From the NCBI RefSeq assembly GCF_002943715.1, contig NZ_MQUA01000014.1:310001-374000 (forward strand): 64,000 bases of DNA. The letters are read 5' to 3'. The position numbers were made by a program, and so were the translations under genes. The notes beneath the pieces are model-generated. The model did not search any database and was not told where the DNA came from. It worked only from the letters and a program-made list of their open reading frames with translations. Position 1 is the first letter of the stretch. Each line of letters opens with the position of its first letter. This document shows, piece after piece, positions 52,358 through 60,578 of the stretch. The DNA comes from Polaribacter filamentus (GTDB lineage: Bacteria > Bacteroidota > Bacteroidia > Flavobacteriales > Flavobacteriaceae).

Positions 52358-52971
52358 TTACTGACTTCTGTCGTAAGAATGTTTGTAAGGTTGGCCCATT
52401 ACAATTTTTAAAATATCTTTCTCTAAAGTTTCTCTTGGATACTCTACATAACGTCCAACTTCTTCACCATCTTTATAAAAAATAAAGGTTGGCACTCTTA
52501 TAATATTTAAACCTTCTTGAAGATTATCAGGTGTTTTTTTACTTCTATCAACTGTAATTAATTCAAAATCATTTTGATTAAAACTAGTTTCATCTAAAAG
52601 TTTATAAAAACGAGGTGTTTCTCTTTTACTATCTCCACACCAACTACCCATAAATCCTTTTATAGTATAGCCTTCAATAGCAGTTTTAAGTTTGTCCATC
52701 GTTTTTTTATCAGTTGTATATTCCTCATAGCTATTGTCAAACCAGCCTTTAAAAGCTTCATCTTGAAAAGATTCTTTGTTAGCAATACCTATTAAATATC
52801 CATTTGCATCTTTTTTAGCAGTAATTTCTCTAGCAATTTTATTTACACTTTTAGGAGCTACTTTTTGAACTTCAATTCTTTCGGTTTCAATTGTGTTTGT
52901 TTCTGTAACTTTTTTAGCTGAATTACAAGCCGCAAGAATCGTTACTAAAAATAAGAATAGTATTTTTTCAT
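52358..52971 (-). CDS. Thioredoxin-like lipoprotein, apparent 1-base frameshift at the start
   Basis: The C-terminal 113 residues form an intact thioredoxin domain: GFMGSWCGDSKRETPRFY (a C-x-x-S site instead of C-x-x-C), LITVDRSKK and IIRVPTFIFYKDGEE with cis-Pro. Upstream in the same frame lies a lipoprotein leader (ILFLFLVTILAAC, then NSAKKVTETNTIETERIEVQ) that reaches ATG 52971 only if the six A after it were seven, giving MKKILFLFLVTILAAC and a 204-residue protein. As written that ATG soon meets TAG. The ATG lies 2 bp after the gpmI stop, so it is the expected operon start. Same lesion as the OmpA-like gene. Confidence 0.82.
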
Positions 52972-52973
52972 AA

Positions 52974-54491
52974 TTATAAAAGTGATTTTTGTGTCATTTC
53001 TTTTGGTTGTGCAACGCCCATTAATTCTAGAATTGTCGGTGCAATATCGCCTAAAACTCCACTTTTTATTGATTTTATATCTTTATCAATCAAAATAAAA
53101 GGAACGGGATTTGTTGTGTGTGCTGTGTTTGGAGAACCGTCAGGGTTCATCATCGTTTCACAATTGCCGTGATCTGCAATTAACAAGATTGAATAACCGT
53201 TATTCAAACCAGTTTCAATCACTGCTTTTGCACAAACATCTACAGTTTCACAGGCCTTTATAGCAGCCTCCATAATTCCTGTGTGCCCAACCATATCGCC
53301 GTTTGCAAAGTTTAAACAAACAAAATCGGCTTCGCCTTTTTCTAAATCTTCACAAAGTGCATCTTTTAATTCGTAGGCAGACATTTCTGGTTGTAAATCG
53401 TAGGTAGCTACTTTTGGTGAGTTTCTTAAAATTCGAGATTCGCCTTCAAAAGGAGCTTCTTGACCGCCAGAAAAGAAGAAAGTTACATGTGGATATTTTT
53501 CTGTTTCCGCAATTCTAATTTGTTTTTTTCCAGCTTTTGATAAAACTTCGCCTAAGGTGTTTTTAATATTATCGTTGTTGTATATAACATTGATACCTTT
53601 AAAAGATTCATCATACAAAGTCATTGTTGTGTAGTACAAATCTAACTTTTTCATGTCGAATTCAGGAAAATCATTCTGACTTAAAGCATTCGTTAATTCG
53701 CGTCCTCTATCGGTTCTGTAGTTGAAGAAAATGACAGCATCACCTTCTTTTATTTGTGCTTTTGGAGATCCATCTGCATTTGTAATTACAATTGGCTTGT
53801 GAAATTCATCCGTTAAACCAGCTTCATAATTTTGGTTGATGGTCGCCAAAATATCCGTAGTTTTTGTCCCAACAGCATGTACTATTCCGTCGTACGCAAT
53901 TTTAACGCGTTCCCATCTATTATCTCTATCCATAGCGTAATAACGACCAGTAACTGTTGCTAATTCGCCCGTACTTTTTTTCATGTATTCTTGCACTTCG
54001 TTGATGAAATACGAACCCGATTTAGGGTCACAATCTCGTCCGTCTGTAAACGCATGTAAAAACACATTGGTAACGTTATTTTCTTTGGCAACATCCAAAA
54101 TTCCTTTTAAATGATCAATGTGCGCATGAATTCCGCCATTAGAAACCAACCCTAATAAATGCACATTTTTGTTATTTTCTTTGGCATATTTAAAAGTATC
54201 TAACAACGCTTTTTCTTTACCTAAGGTTTTTTCTCGAACAGCTTTGTTTATTCTTGCTAAATTCTGATATACAATTCTACCAGCACCTAAATTCATGTGT
54301 CCAACTTCAGAATTCCCCATTTGACCCTCTGGCAAACCAACATGTTCTCCTTCGGTTCTTAATTGAGCGTTCGGATATTTGTCATATAAACTATTGATAA
54401 ATGGAATTTTAGCATTGTAAATTGCGGATACTTTTGGGTCTTGCGTAATTCCCCATCCGTCTAAAATCATTAGAATAACTTTCTTGTTCAT
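52974..54491 (-). CDS. gpmI: 2,3-bisphosphoglycerate-independent phosphoglycerate mutase
   Basis: GpmI interconverts 3- and 2-phosphoglycerate in glycolysis using two Mn ions. The 505 residues have the alkaline-phosphatase-like halves: LMILDGWG (Asp11), the phosphorylated Ser61 in GQMGNSEVGHMNLGAG, the inserted transferase domain (HAFTDGRDCDPKSG, YYAMDRDNRWER), and ADHGNCETMMNPDGSPNTAHT. It is upstream of the thioredoxin-like gene in one operon. Confidence 0.97.
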   Translation of the reverse strand: MNKKVILMILDGWGITQDPKVSAIYNAKIPFINSLYDKYPNAQLRTEGEHVGLPEGQMGNSEVGHMNLGAGRIVYQNLARINKAVREKTLGKEKALLDTFKYAKENNKNVHLLGLVSNGGIHAHIDHLKGILDVAKENNVTNVFLHAFTDGRDCDPKSGSYFINEVQEYMKKSTGELATVTGRYYAMDRDNRWERVKIAYDGIVHAVGTKTTDILATINQNYEAGLTDEFHKPIVITNADGSPKAQIKEGDAVIFFNYRTDRGRELTNALSQNDFPEFDMKKLDLYYTTMTLYDESFKGINVIYNNDNIKNTLGEVLSKAGKKQIRIAETEKYPHVTFFFSGGQEAPFEGESRILRNSPKVATYDLQPEMSAYELKDALCEDLEKGEADFVCLNFANGDMVGHTGIMEAAIKACETVDVCAKAVIETGLNNGYSILLIADHGNCETMMNPDGSPNTAHTTNPVPFILIDKDIKSIKSGVLGDIAPTILELMGVAQPKEMTQKSLL

Positions 54492-54537
54492 TTTTCTGAA
54501 TTATACTGTAAAAATAAGAAATATTTTAAAGCTTTTT

Positions 54538-54795
54538 TTAAATTTTCACGAAACCGATAACGTAAATGATAACGGAAATAAGAGCAATGATGATCAATAT
54601 ATTCCTTTTTAATAATTTTTTATTTTCTTCTTGAAGTTTTTCTTTAATCTTTTTGAGTTGGTAGGAAGAGGCTTCTTTGTCAAAAGCAACTTGAATACTT
54701 TTCCCTTTCTTAAAATTTTTCAATTTATCAAAAGTTGAAACACGAGTTCTTTTATTATTTTTTAAACTGGTAATCATTCCGGATATTGAACTCAT
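54538..54795 (-). CDS. Small conserved membrane protein
   Basis: The 85-residue protein has a basic N-terminal half (LKNNKRTRVSTFDKLKNFKK), a short coiled coil (YQLKKIKEKLQEENKKLLK) and one C-terminal helix (ILIIIALISVIIYVIGF). It has a tail-anchored layout. It is 46 bp upstream of gpmI on the same strand. No function is known. Confidence 0.7.
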   Translation of the reverse strand: MSSISGMITSLKNNKRTRVSTFDKLKNFKKGKSIQVAFDKEASSYQLKKIKEKLQEENKKLLKRNILIIIALISVIIYVIGFVKI

Positions 54796-54946
54796 AGCTG
54801 AAAGTCTTTTTTTTTAATAAGTATTTGAAAATCAATAAATTTTATAAGAAACTACTTTTTAATTTTCGATATTTTTTACTGATAAATTTAAAGATACAAA
54901 AAAGATCTTTTAACAAGAAAACAAGCATATTAAATTGTAAAATTCG

Positions 54947-54954
54947 TAATTTTG
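54947..54954 (+). promoter_or_regulatory. Candidate -7 box (TAATTTTG) of the aromatic amino acid hydroxylase
   Basis: The octamer fits TAnnTTTG and lies 13 bp before ATG 54968. The -33 region is not clear. Confidence 0.45.
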
Positions 54955-54967
54955 TACTGAAAACTTT

Positions 54968-56722
54968 ATGAAATCTTTAATGAAAGAACATTTTGAATTT
55001 AATGAGGTAACAAAAAAGTTACCAAAACATTTGCACAAATTTGTTGTAAAGCAACCTTATAACGAATATACTCCTCAAAATCAAGCAGTTTGGAGATATG
55101 TAATGCGAATGAATGTAGATTATTTAAGCAAAGTTGCGCATAAATCCTACATGTCCGGACTTCAAAAAACAGGAATTTCTATTGAAAATATTCCGCATAT
55201 GGAGGGCATGAATAGAATTTTAAAAGAAATTGGTTGGGCAGCAGTTTCTGTAGATGGTTTTATTCCTCCAAATGCTTTTATGGAATTTCAAGCCTATAAT
55301 GTTTTGGTAATTGCTTCTGATATGAGAACTATCAATCATATAGAATATACGCCAGCGCCAGATATTATTCATGAAGCAGCTGGTCACGCACCTATTATAG
55401 CAAATCCAGAATATGCAGAATATTTAAGACGTTTTGGAGAAGTTGGCAGCAAAGCAATTTCATCTTCTAAAGATTATGAAATATATGAAGCAATCAGGCT
55501 TTTATCCATCTTAAAAGAAGACCCAAGTTCAATCGAAAAAGAAGTAGATGAAGCGCAAGAAAAAGTAGAATGGTTGCAAAATAATATGGGCGAATTGTCA
55601 GAAATGGCACAAATTCGAAACTTACACTGGTGGTCTGTAGAATATGGTTTGATAGGCACTTTAGATGCCCCAAAAATTTATGGAGCAGGTTTGTTATCAT
55701 CAATTGGTGAAAGTGCTTGGTGCATGACGGATGAAGTTAAAAAAATGCCCTATTCCATTGACGCAGCAACTATAAATTTTGATATTACAAAACCCCAACC
55801 GCAATTATTTGTCACTCCAGATTTTGCTTATTTAAGTTTGGTTTTAGATGAATTTGCAAATACAATGGCTTTAAGAACTGGTGGTTTAAAAGGAGCTCAG
55901 AAACTACTAAATTCAGAAAATTTAGGAACCGTAGAATTATCAACAGGAATCCAGATTTCTGGAGTATTTACAAAAGTAATTCAGTATAAAAATAATAAAG
56001 TTGCGTATTTACAAACAACAGGTCCAACCGCTTTGTCTAACAGAGATAAAGAATTAATTGGTCACGGAATTACAACACATGCTAGTGGTTTTGGTTGTCC
56101 TGTAGGTAAATTAAAAGGGATTAATTTGCCAATTGAAGACATGAGTCCGAGAGATTTAAGAGCGTACGGAATTTACGAAGGCGAATTTATGACCTTAGAG
56201 TTTGAGAGCGGAATTATGGTGAAAGGAAAAGCGATTACAGGAACAAGAGATTTAAGAGGTAAAATTTTAATTATTTCTTTGGATAAGTGCACAGTAACTT
56301 ATAAAGACGAGATTTTATTTCAACCAGAATGGGGTATTTATGATATGGCGATTGGTAAAGAAGTAGTTTCTGTGTATTCTGGTTCTGCGGATGTAGATTC
56401 TTTTGCGGATACGAGCAAAGTATCCGAAGTAAAAACACATAAAATCACGTATTCAGAAACTGAGAGAGAATTGTATGGTTTATACGACCAAGTAAAACAA
56501 ATACGCGAAGGGAATTCATCATCCGAAGATAAAATAACAGCCATTTTTAATCAATTAAAAGCAAAATTTTCCAAGGATTGGTTATTGCTTTTAGAGTTGT
56601 ACGAATTAGCGAAAAGAAATGATTTTTCTATCAAAATTGCTATTTTAAAAAGTCTAAACGATTTAAAATATAATAAAAGTTACACAAAACTTATAGAAAA
56701 TGGTTTAAATTTGCTCGAATAA
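54968..56722 (+). CDS. phhA: Aromatic amino acid (phenylalanine) hydroxylase, long form
   Basis: The N-terminal 300 residues are a pterin- and iron-dependent hydroxylase that would turn phenylalanine into tyrosine. Iron ligands are His135 and His140 (PDIIHEAAGHAPI) and Glu225 (HWWSVEYGLIG); KIYGAGLLSSIGES is also conserved. The protein is 584 residues, about twice a typical bacterial PhhA; the extra C-terminal part (about 300-584) is beta-rich (TGIQISGVFTKVIQY, GIYEGEFMTLEFESGIMVKG) then helical, with no family recognised. Tryptophan or tyrosine hydroxylation cannot be ruled out. Confidence 0.92.
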   Translation: MKSLMKEHFEFNEVTKKLPKHLHKFVVKQPYNEYTPQNQAVWRYVMRMNVDYLSKVAHKSYMSGLQKTGISIENIPHMEGMNRILKEIGWAAVSVDGFIPPNAFMEFQAYNVLVIASDMRTINHIEYTPAPDIIHEAAGHAPIIANPEYAEYLRRFGEVGSKAISSSKDYEIYEAIRLLSILKEDPSSIEKEVDEAQEKVEWLQNNMGELSEMAQIRNLHWWSVEYGLIGTLDAPKIYGAGLLSSIGESAWCMTDEVKKMPYSIDAATINFDITKPQPQLFVTPDFAYLSLVLDEFANTMALRTGGLKGAQKLLNSENLGTVELSTGIQISGVFTKVIQYKNNKVAYLQTTGPTALSNRDKELIGHGITTHASGFGCPVGKLKGINLPIEDMSPRDLRAYGIYEGEFMTLEFESGIMVKGKAITGTRDLRGKILIISLDKCTVTYKDEILFQPEWGIYDMAIGKEVVSVYSGSADVDSFADTSKVSEVKTHKITYSETERELYGLYDQVKQIREGNSSSEDKITAIFNQLKAKFSKDWLLLLELYELAKRNDFSIKIAILKSLNDLKYNKSYTKLIENGLNLLE

Positions 56723-56736
56723 TAAAAATAGATAGC

Positions 56737-57051
56737 ATGGTTTTTTTTGACATGTTTAAAAGAAAAGATATGAGTGCAGGTATTAAAGAATATTTAGAAA
56801 AAGACGCCGTAATTTTAGATGTAAGAACTCTGGATGAATGGAATGAAGGTCATATAACAAGCGCAAAACATATTGTTTTGAATTTAGTTCCTTTAAAAAT
56901 TGATGAAATAAAATCTTGGGAAAAACCTATAATTGCTGTTTGTAGAAGTGGTGGTAGAAGTGGCCAAGCAGCACAGTTTTTAAAACAAAATGGAGTAGAT
57001 GTTATTAATGGTGGTCCTTGGCAAAATGTGGATCAGCATATAAAAAAATAA
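56737..57051 (+). CDS. Rhodanese-domain protein
   Basis: The 104-residue single rhodanese domain has ILDVRTLDEWNEGHITSAKHI and the active-site Cys69 in AVCRSGGRSGQAA, ending VINGGPWQNV. It moves sulfane sulfur in the cytoplasm. It follows the hydroxylase by 14 bp on the same strand. Met6 or Met12 could also be the start. Confidence 0.92.
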   Translation: MVFFDMFKRKDMSAGIKEYLEKDAVILDVRTLDEWNEGHITSAKHIVLNLVPLKIDEIKSWEKPIIAVCRSGGRSGQAAQFLKQNGVDVINGGPWQNVDQHIKK

Positions 57052-57056
57052 GTCTT

Positions 57057-57704
57057 TGAAATTTAATAAATTATTTTTAACCTTAATATTAAGTGTTGCT
57101 GCTGCTGCCATCTATGCATAAGATAAATTAACTTTCAGTATTCAAGGAGGAGTTAAGTATTCATCTCTAAGGTTTGAAGATGATAGAATCACAGACCATG
57201 ACTCTGAAATAGGGTATCTTTTTGGAGTATCTTCAAATTTTTATTTAGGAAAAAAGTTATATTTAGATGTTGAAGTCAATTATGAGCGTAAAAAGGTAAG
57301 TGTTTATGTAGCTGAGATCTTCATTAATTCAGTTTCATTTGGTGGAGATTTCAGGAATTTTGATATGTATGAATTTATAACATTGCCAGTTATGTTAAGA
57401 TACGAAATTGGTAAAATAAATTTTTTTTATGTGAAAGGAGGTCCTTTTTTAGGATGTTTTTTAACCGCAAAAGAAAAAATTAATGATGGAGACTTAAGTC
57501 AAGATTTATCTGAGTATTTTACAGATTTTGATTTTGGGTTTTCTAGTAGGAATCGGAAAAATAGTTTCTTTAAATGGCTCTAATAAACTGATGTTAGAAT
57601 TAAGAAATAATATTGGTTTAACAAATGTTGATAGTGATCCTAAAAGTCAATATACAAAGTCAAATTCATTAAATTTTATTTTAGGTTGGAATTTTGCTCT
57701 TTAA
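57057..57704 (+). pseudogene. Decayed porin-family (outer-membrane barrel) gene
   Basis: The plus strand reads a PorT-like small barrel protein: KFNKLFLTLILSVAAAAIYA (signal peptide), then DKLTFSIQGGVKYSSLRFED, FLGKKLYLDVEVNYE-like strands, YEFITLPVMLRYEIGK, FYVKGGPFLG, and at the end LMLELRNNIGLTN and NFILGWNFAL. Three lesions break it: no start codon in frame (an extra A puts TGA before the leader), TAA at 57120-57122 where Gln would complete the usual YA-Q cleavage site, and one extra G near 57537 that shifts the last 55 codons. It follows the rhodanese gene. Confidence 0.8.
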
Positions 57705-57718
57705 AAAGATGAAAAATT

Positions 57719-57946
57719 TTATGCTTCGAAAATCTTTAAATAACATTGTTTTTTTTTTGCTTTCAATACACCTTCTATTTTACGCTGAATTTTTAATTTT
57801 TAGTAAATATGTTTTCTAAAGGTAGCAGCAGATATAATTAGATTTTCAGAAATACTATTGTAATTTAAACCTTTACATAGTTCTAGTAGTCTCTCTGTTG
57901 CTCTTTTTGCTCGTTTTAACTTCTTCTGGTCTAGAATAACAAAATC
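57719..57946 (-). pseudogene. Remnant of a LuxR-type helix-turn-helix regulator
   Basis: The minus-strand frame reads DFVILDQKKLKRAKRATERL, LELCKGLNYNSISENLIISA and ATFRKHIY, a LuxR-type HTH with its recognition helix. It continues in frame past a TAA (57800-57802) as KLKIQRKIEGVLKAKKKQCY and LKIFEA to a TAA at 57719-57721. The receiver or sensor part upstream is gone (TAA closes the frame). It is probably a response-regulator C-terminus; the parent family is inferred. Confidence 0.45.
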
Positions 57947-57980
57947 ATTTTAAGAATAGAAATAAGTAAAATGCCGTATT

Positions 57981-58928
57981 TTAAAAGTTTACAAAAGGTA
58001 ATTGTTGCTGAATTTTCTCTTTTTTAGCTTCTAAATTTTTAAGAAATTGTTGATGTTGCGCAGTATTTTCTTGAAAAGGTCTGTGTAGAATCCCTTTTTG
58101 GATTGCATCAATTTCTTTCATGGTTGATAGCGTTTCGTCTAAAAACCAAGTTTCAGTAAATCGTTCCCAAATATAATTGATGGCCGTTTTATTTGGGTGA
58201 ATCATGTCTTCTGCGTAAAAACGATAATCGCGTAATTCATCCATCATAATTTCATAAGACGGAAAATAAGACACATTTTGGTGCTCTAGCACCTGATGAA
58301 TTGCAGCAATTAAATGCGCTTTGCTTTGCGTGTTTTCTATAAATCCGTCTTTTAAATGTCTAACGGGTGAAACTGTAAATAGTACAGAAATATCTTTATT
58401 TACAGATTTTAAAAGCACAAGTATAGCGGCTAAACTTTCTGTAATTTCAGCAACAGTTAAGAGTTCTTTTAAGAATTTTTTCTGTGGAATTTTATGACAA
58501 TTGGCAACAATAGCATCCGTTTCTATAAATCTATAAACCCAACAAGTGCCTAGCGTAATTATAATGTGTGATGCATCTTTTAGTGCTCTATTTGTATTGG
58601 AAATCGATGCGTTTAATTTGTTTAAAAGTTCATTTTTATTTACCGAACTTAAACTAGAATGTGCATCAAAAGAATGCCAAGTTTCATTTTGAAAAATAAG
58701 ATCATCATCCAAATACTCTTTCTCATTAATAGCATTTGTAATAAAATTTTCTATAGCCTTTGGATGAAAAAGAATCCCAAATGGGTTTTGAGTAGACTGA
58801 AATTTAAAGTAACTCAATTTATCGCCAATGTTTTCCGAAAAACAAGAACCTAGCAATAAAATTTTAGATTGATACGCTATTTGGTTTCTAGTTTCCTTTT
58901 TTAACGGGATTTGAGTATGAAGTTTCAT
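57981..58928 (-). CDS. GSCFA-domain protein
   Basis: The 315-residue protein carries the GSCFA motif (LLGSCFSENIGDKL, about 26-39), a SGNH/GDSL-like first block, then NPFGILFHP, IITLGTCWVYRF, VLFTVSPVRHLKDG and the C-terminal YRFYAEDMIHPNKTAINYIW, which supplies the D-x-x-H catalytic pair. It is a probable esterase or acetyl transferase acting on a cell-wall or polysaccharide substrate; no substrate is known. It is intact although both neighbours are broken. Confidence 0.9.
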   Translation of the reverse strand: MKLHTQIPLKKETRNQIAYQSKILLLGSCFSENIGDKLSYFKFQSTQNPFGILFHPKAIENFITNAINEKEYLDDDLIFQNETWHSFDAHSSLSSVNKNELLNKLNASISNTNRALKDASHIIITLGTCWVYRFIETDAIVANCHKIPQKKFLKELLTVAEITESLAAILVLLKSVNKDISVLFTVSPVRHLKDGFIENTQSKAHLIAAIHQVLEHQNVSYFPSYEIMMDELRDYRFYAEDMIHPNKTAINYIWERFTETWFLDETLSTMKEIDAIQKGILHRPFQENTAQHQQFLKNLEAKKEKIQQQLPFVNF

Positions 58929-58960
58929 AAAATAAGTATTAATGCTAATTTACAATTTTA

Positions 58961-60263
58961 CTAAAATGCATTCAATTCTTCAAGAATCTCGTTAAAACTA
59001 AGACGAGATTTAACATCTTTAGTTGTGCAATCAGTAATTAATTTTTGCCATTTATTTAGAAACTGATTATTCATTTCGTTTACAATAACAAGACTTAATA
59101 AATCTTCTAATAAACATCCAAAAGCCCTCGATTCGACACGTTCAATGTTATGAGAAATATTTGAATTGATATCGTAGAAAGGCGTTGCACCAAAATCGCC
59201 AAAAAGACAATCTGGTGTTTTGTTTATTAATATATTATGAGCATAAAGATCTCCGTGATTAATTCCCTTACTATATAATTGGGCACAAACTGAAGCGATA
59301 CTTTTAGCGATTTTTAAGATTTCTCTTTGATTAAAAACTACTTTTTCATCAAAAACATCTCTGGTACAAGTTTCTAAACTTGGCGGATTCCCTAAATTAG
59401 TAAAAGTAGGAGATGTTAGTTTCATAATTAAGCCATCTTTCTTTTTAGGGTGATTTTTAATTTTTCCTAATATTTGGATTAAATTTTCTTGAAAACCAGT
59501 TGAAATTGATATTTTCATTTTATCTTCTGGCAATCCATCACAAGTCATGCTTCCTTTAAAAATCTTAATTGCAGCCTTTTCTTTTTTTGATTTCCGGCTT
59601 GTTTTCGAAATCAGACCAGAACCATTTTCACCTAAAATTTCTTTCAGACCGAAATCATTCCAATCAAAGGAATCAAAATTAGTGTTTGTTTCTGTTTGAT
59701 GAGAAACAGGATTTCCTCCAAAAGCAATCCAAGATAATTTTGGTAATTCAAATAACCAATTAGGAATCGATTGGAGTTTGTTCGCAGAAATTCGTAAGAG
59801 CTCTAAATTTACGCAATTACTCATTTCTGATGGTAATTCTTTAATTTGGTTGCCTGCGATTGTACCTTTTTGAAGGAATAAACAATCACCAATGCTTTTA
59901 GGTGTTTTTTCTATTTTATTATTCGTTAAAATCAGCCATTTTAACATTGATGGAAATACATTTTCTGGCACTGTATGAATTTGATTGGATTTAAAACTAA
60001 TCATATTTAGAACCGGTAATTTCTTTAGTATTATAGTGAATTTTGTACACTTATTTCGATCGAAAAATATACTTTTTAAGTTCTTTTAGCTCATAAATAC
60101 GCTCAGGTAATTCAGTTAATTGATTGTCTGATAAATCTAAAATTGCTAAAGTATCTGAAAGAGATAATATTTCGATTGGGAACTGTTTTAAATCACAAGC
60201 TAAATTTAATCTTTTTAATCCAATTAAGCTTCTTGATTTTAATTATTCTAAAGCGGGAGTCAT
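58961..60263 (-). pseudogene. Leucine-rich-repeat protein kinase, 5' end broken by a stop and a frameshift
   Basis: From ATG 60004 a 347-residue frame is intact: LRR units (MLKWLILTNNKIEKTPKSIG, NLELLRISANKLQSIPNWLF) then a kinase-like domain (AAIKIFKGS with the ATP Lys, HGDLYAHNILIN catalytic loop, FGDFGATPFYD). Three or more LRR units extend upstream to ATG 60263: MTPALE, TAA, LKSRSLIGLKRLNLACDLK, then LAILDLSDNQLTELPERIYE. They are interrupted by TAA at 60243-60245 (Gln expected) and by a shift at an A5 run near 60072, where one A too many throws the frame. A shorter protein from ATG 60004 may still be made. Confidence 0.75.
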
Positions 60264-60578
60264 ATGTATTTAATAGTCTATAAATATTATTGATTTTTAT
60301 TAAGATTTAAATCAATCAATAGCCATTTTTATAAGTTTAGCACCAAACTATTTTTACCAAAAGTCAATAAAATCTTTACAGGTTGATCCCTTGAATAAAC
60401 ATCAGTACATCAAAAAGTATACGAGAAGACACAAAATATTTAAAATGAATGTGTTTGAAATTTTGTAGAATAAAGCTCGATTATGAAAGAGCGAGTTTTT
60501 TAATAAAATATTTGAGTTATTAAATATTGGATTAAGTTTTTGCTTTTTTAATGAAATTTTTGTTTGAAGATTCATAAA
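60264..60578. other. 315-bp gap, no gene seen
   Basis: Neither strand holds a convincing frame. CTCG...CGAG followed by TTTTTT near 60473-60502 is a weak terminator-like hairpin on the plus strand. Confidence 0.4.

Noticed and set aside
57057..60263. Reading TAA as glutamine (altered genetic code)
   Set aside because: Many intact genes in the window end correctly at TAA, so decay explains the in-frame TAA codons better.
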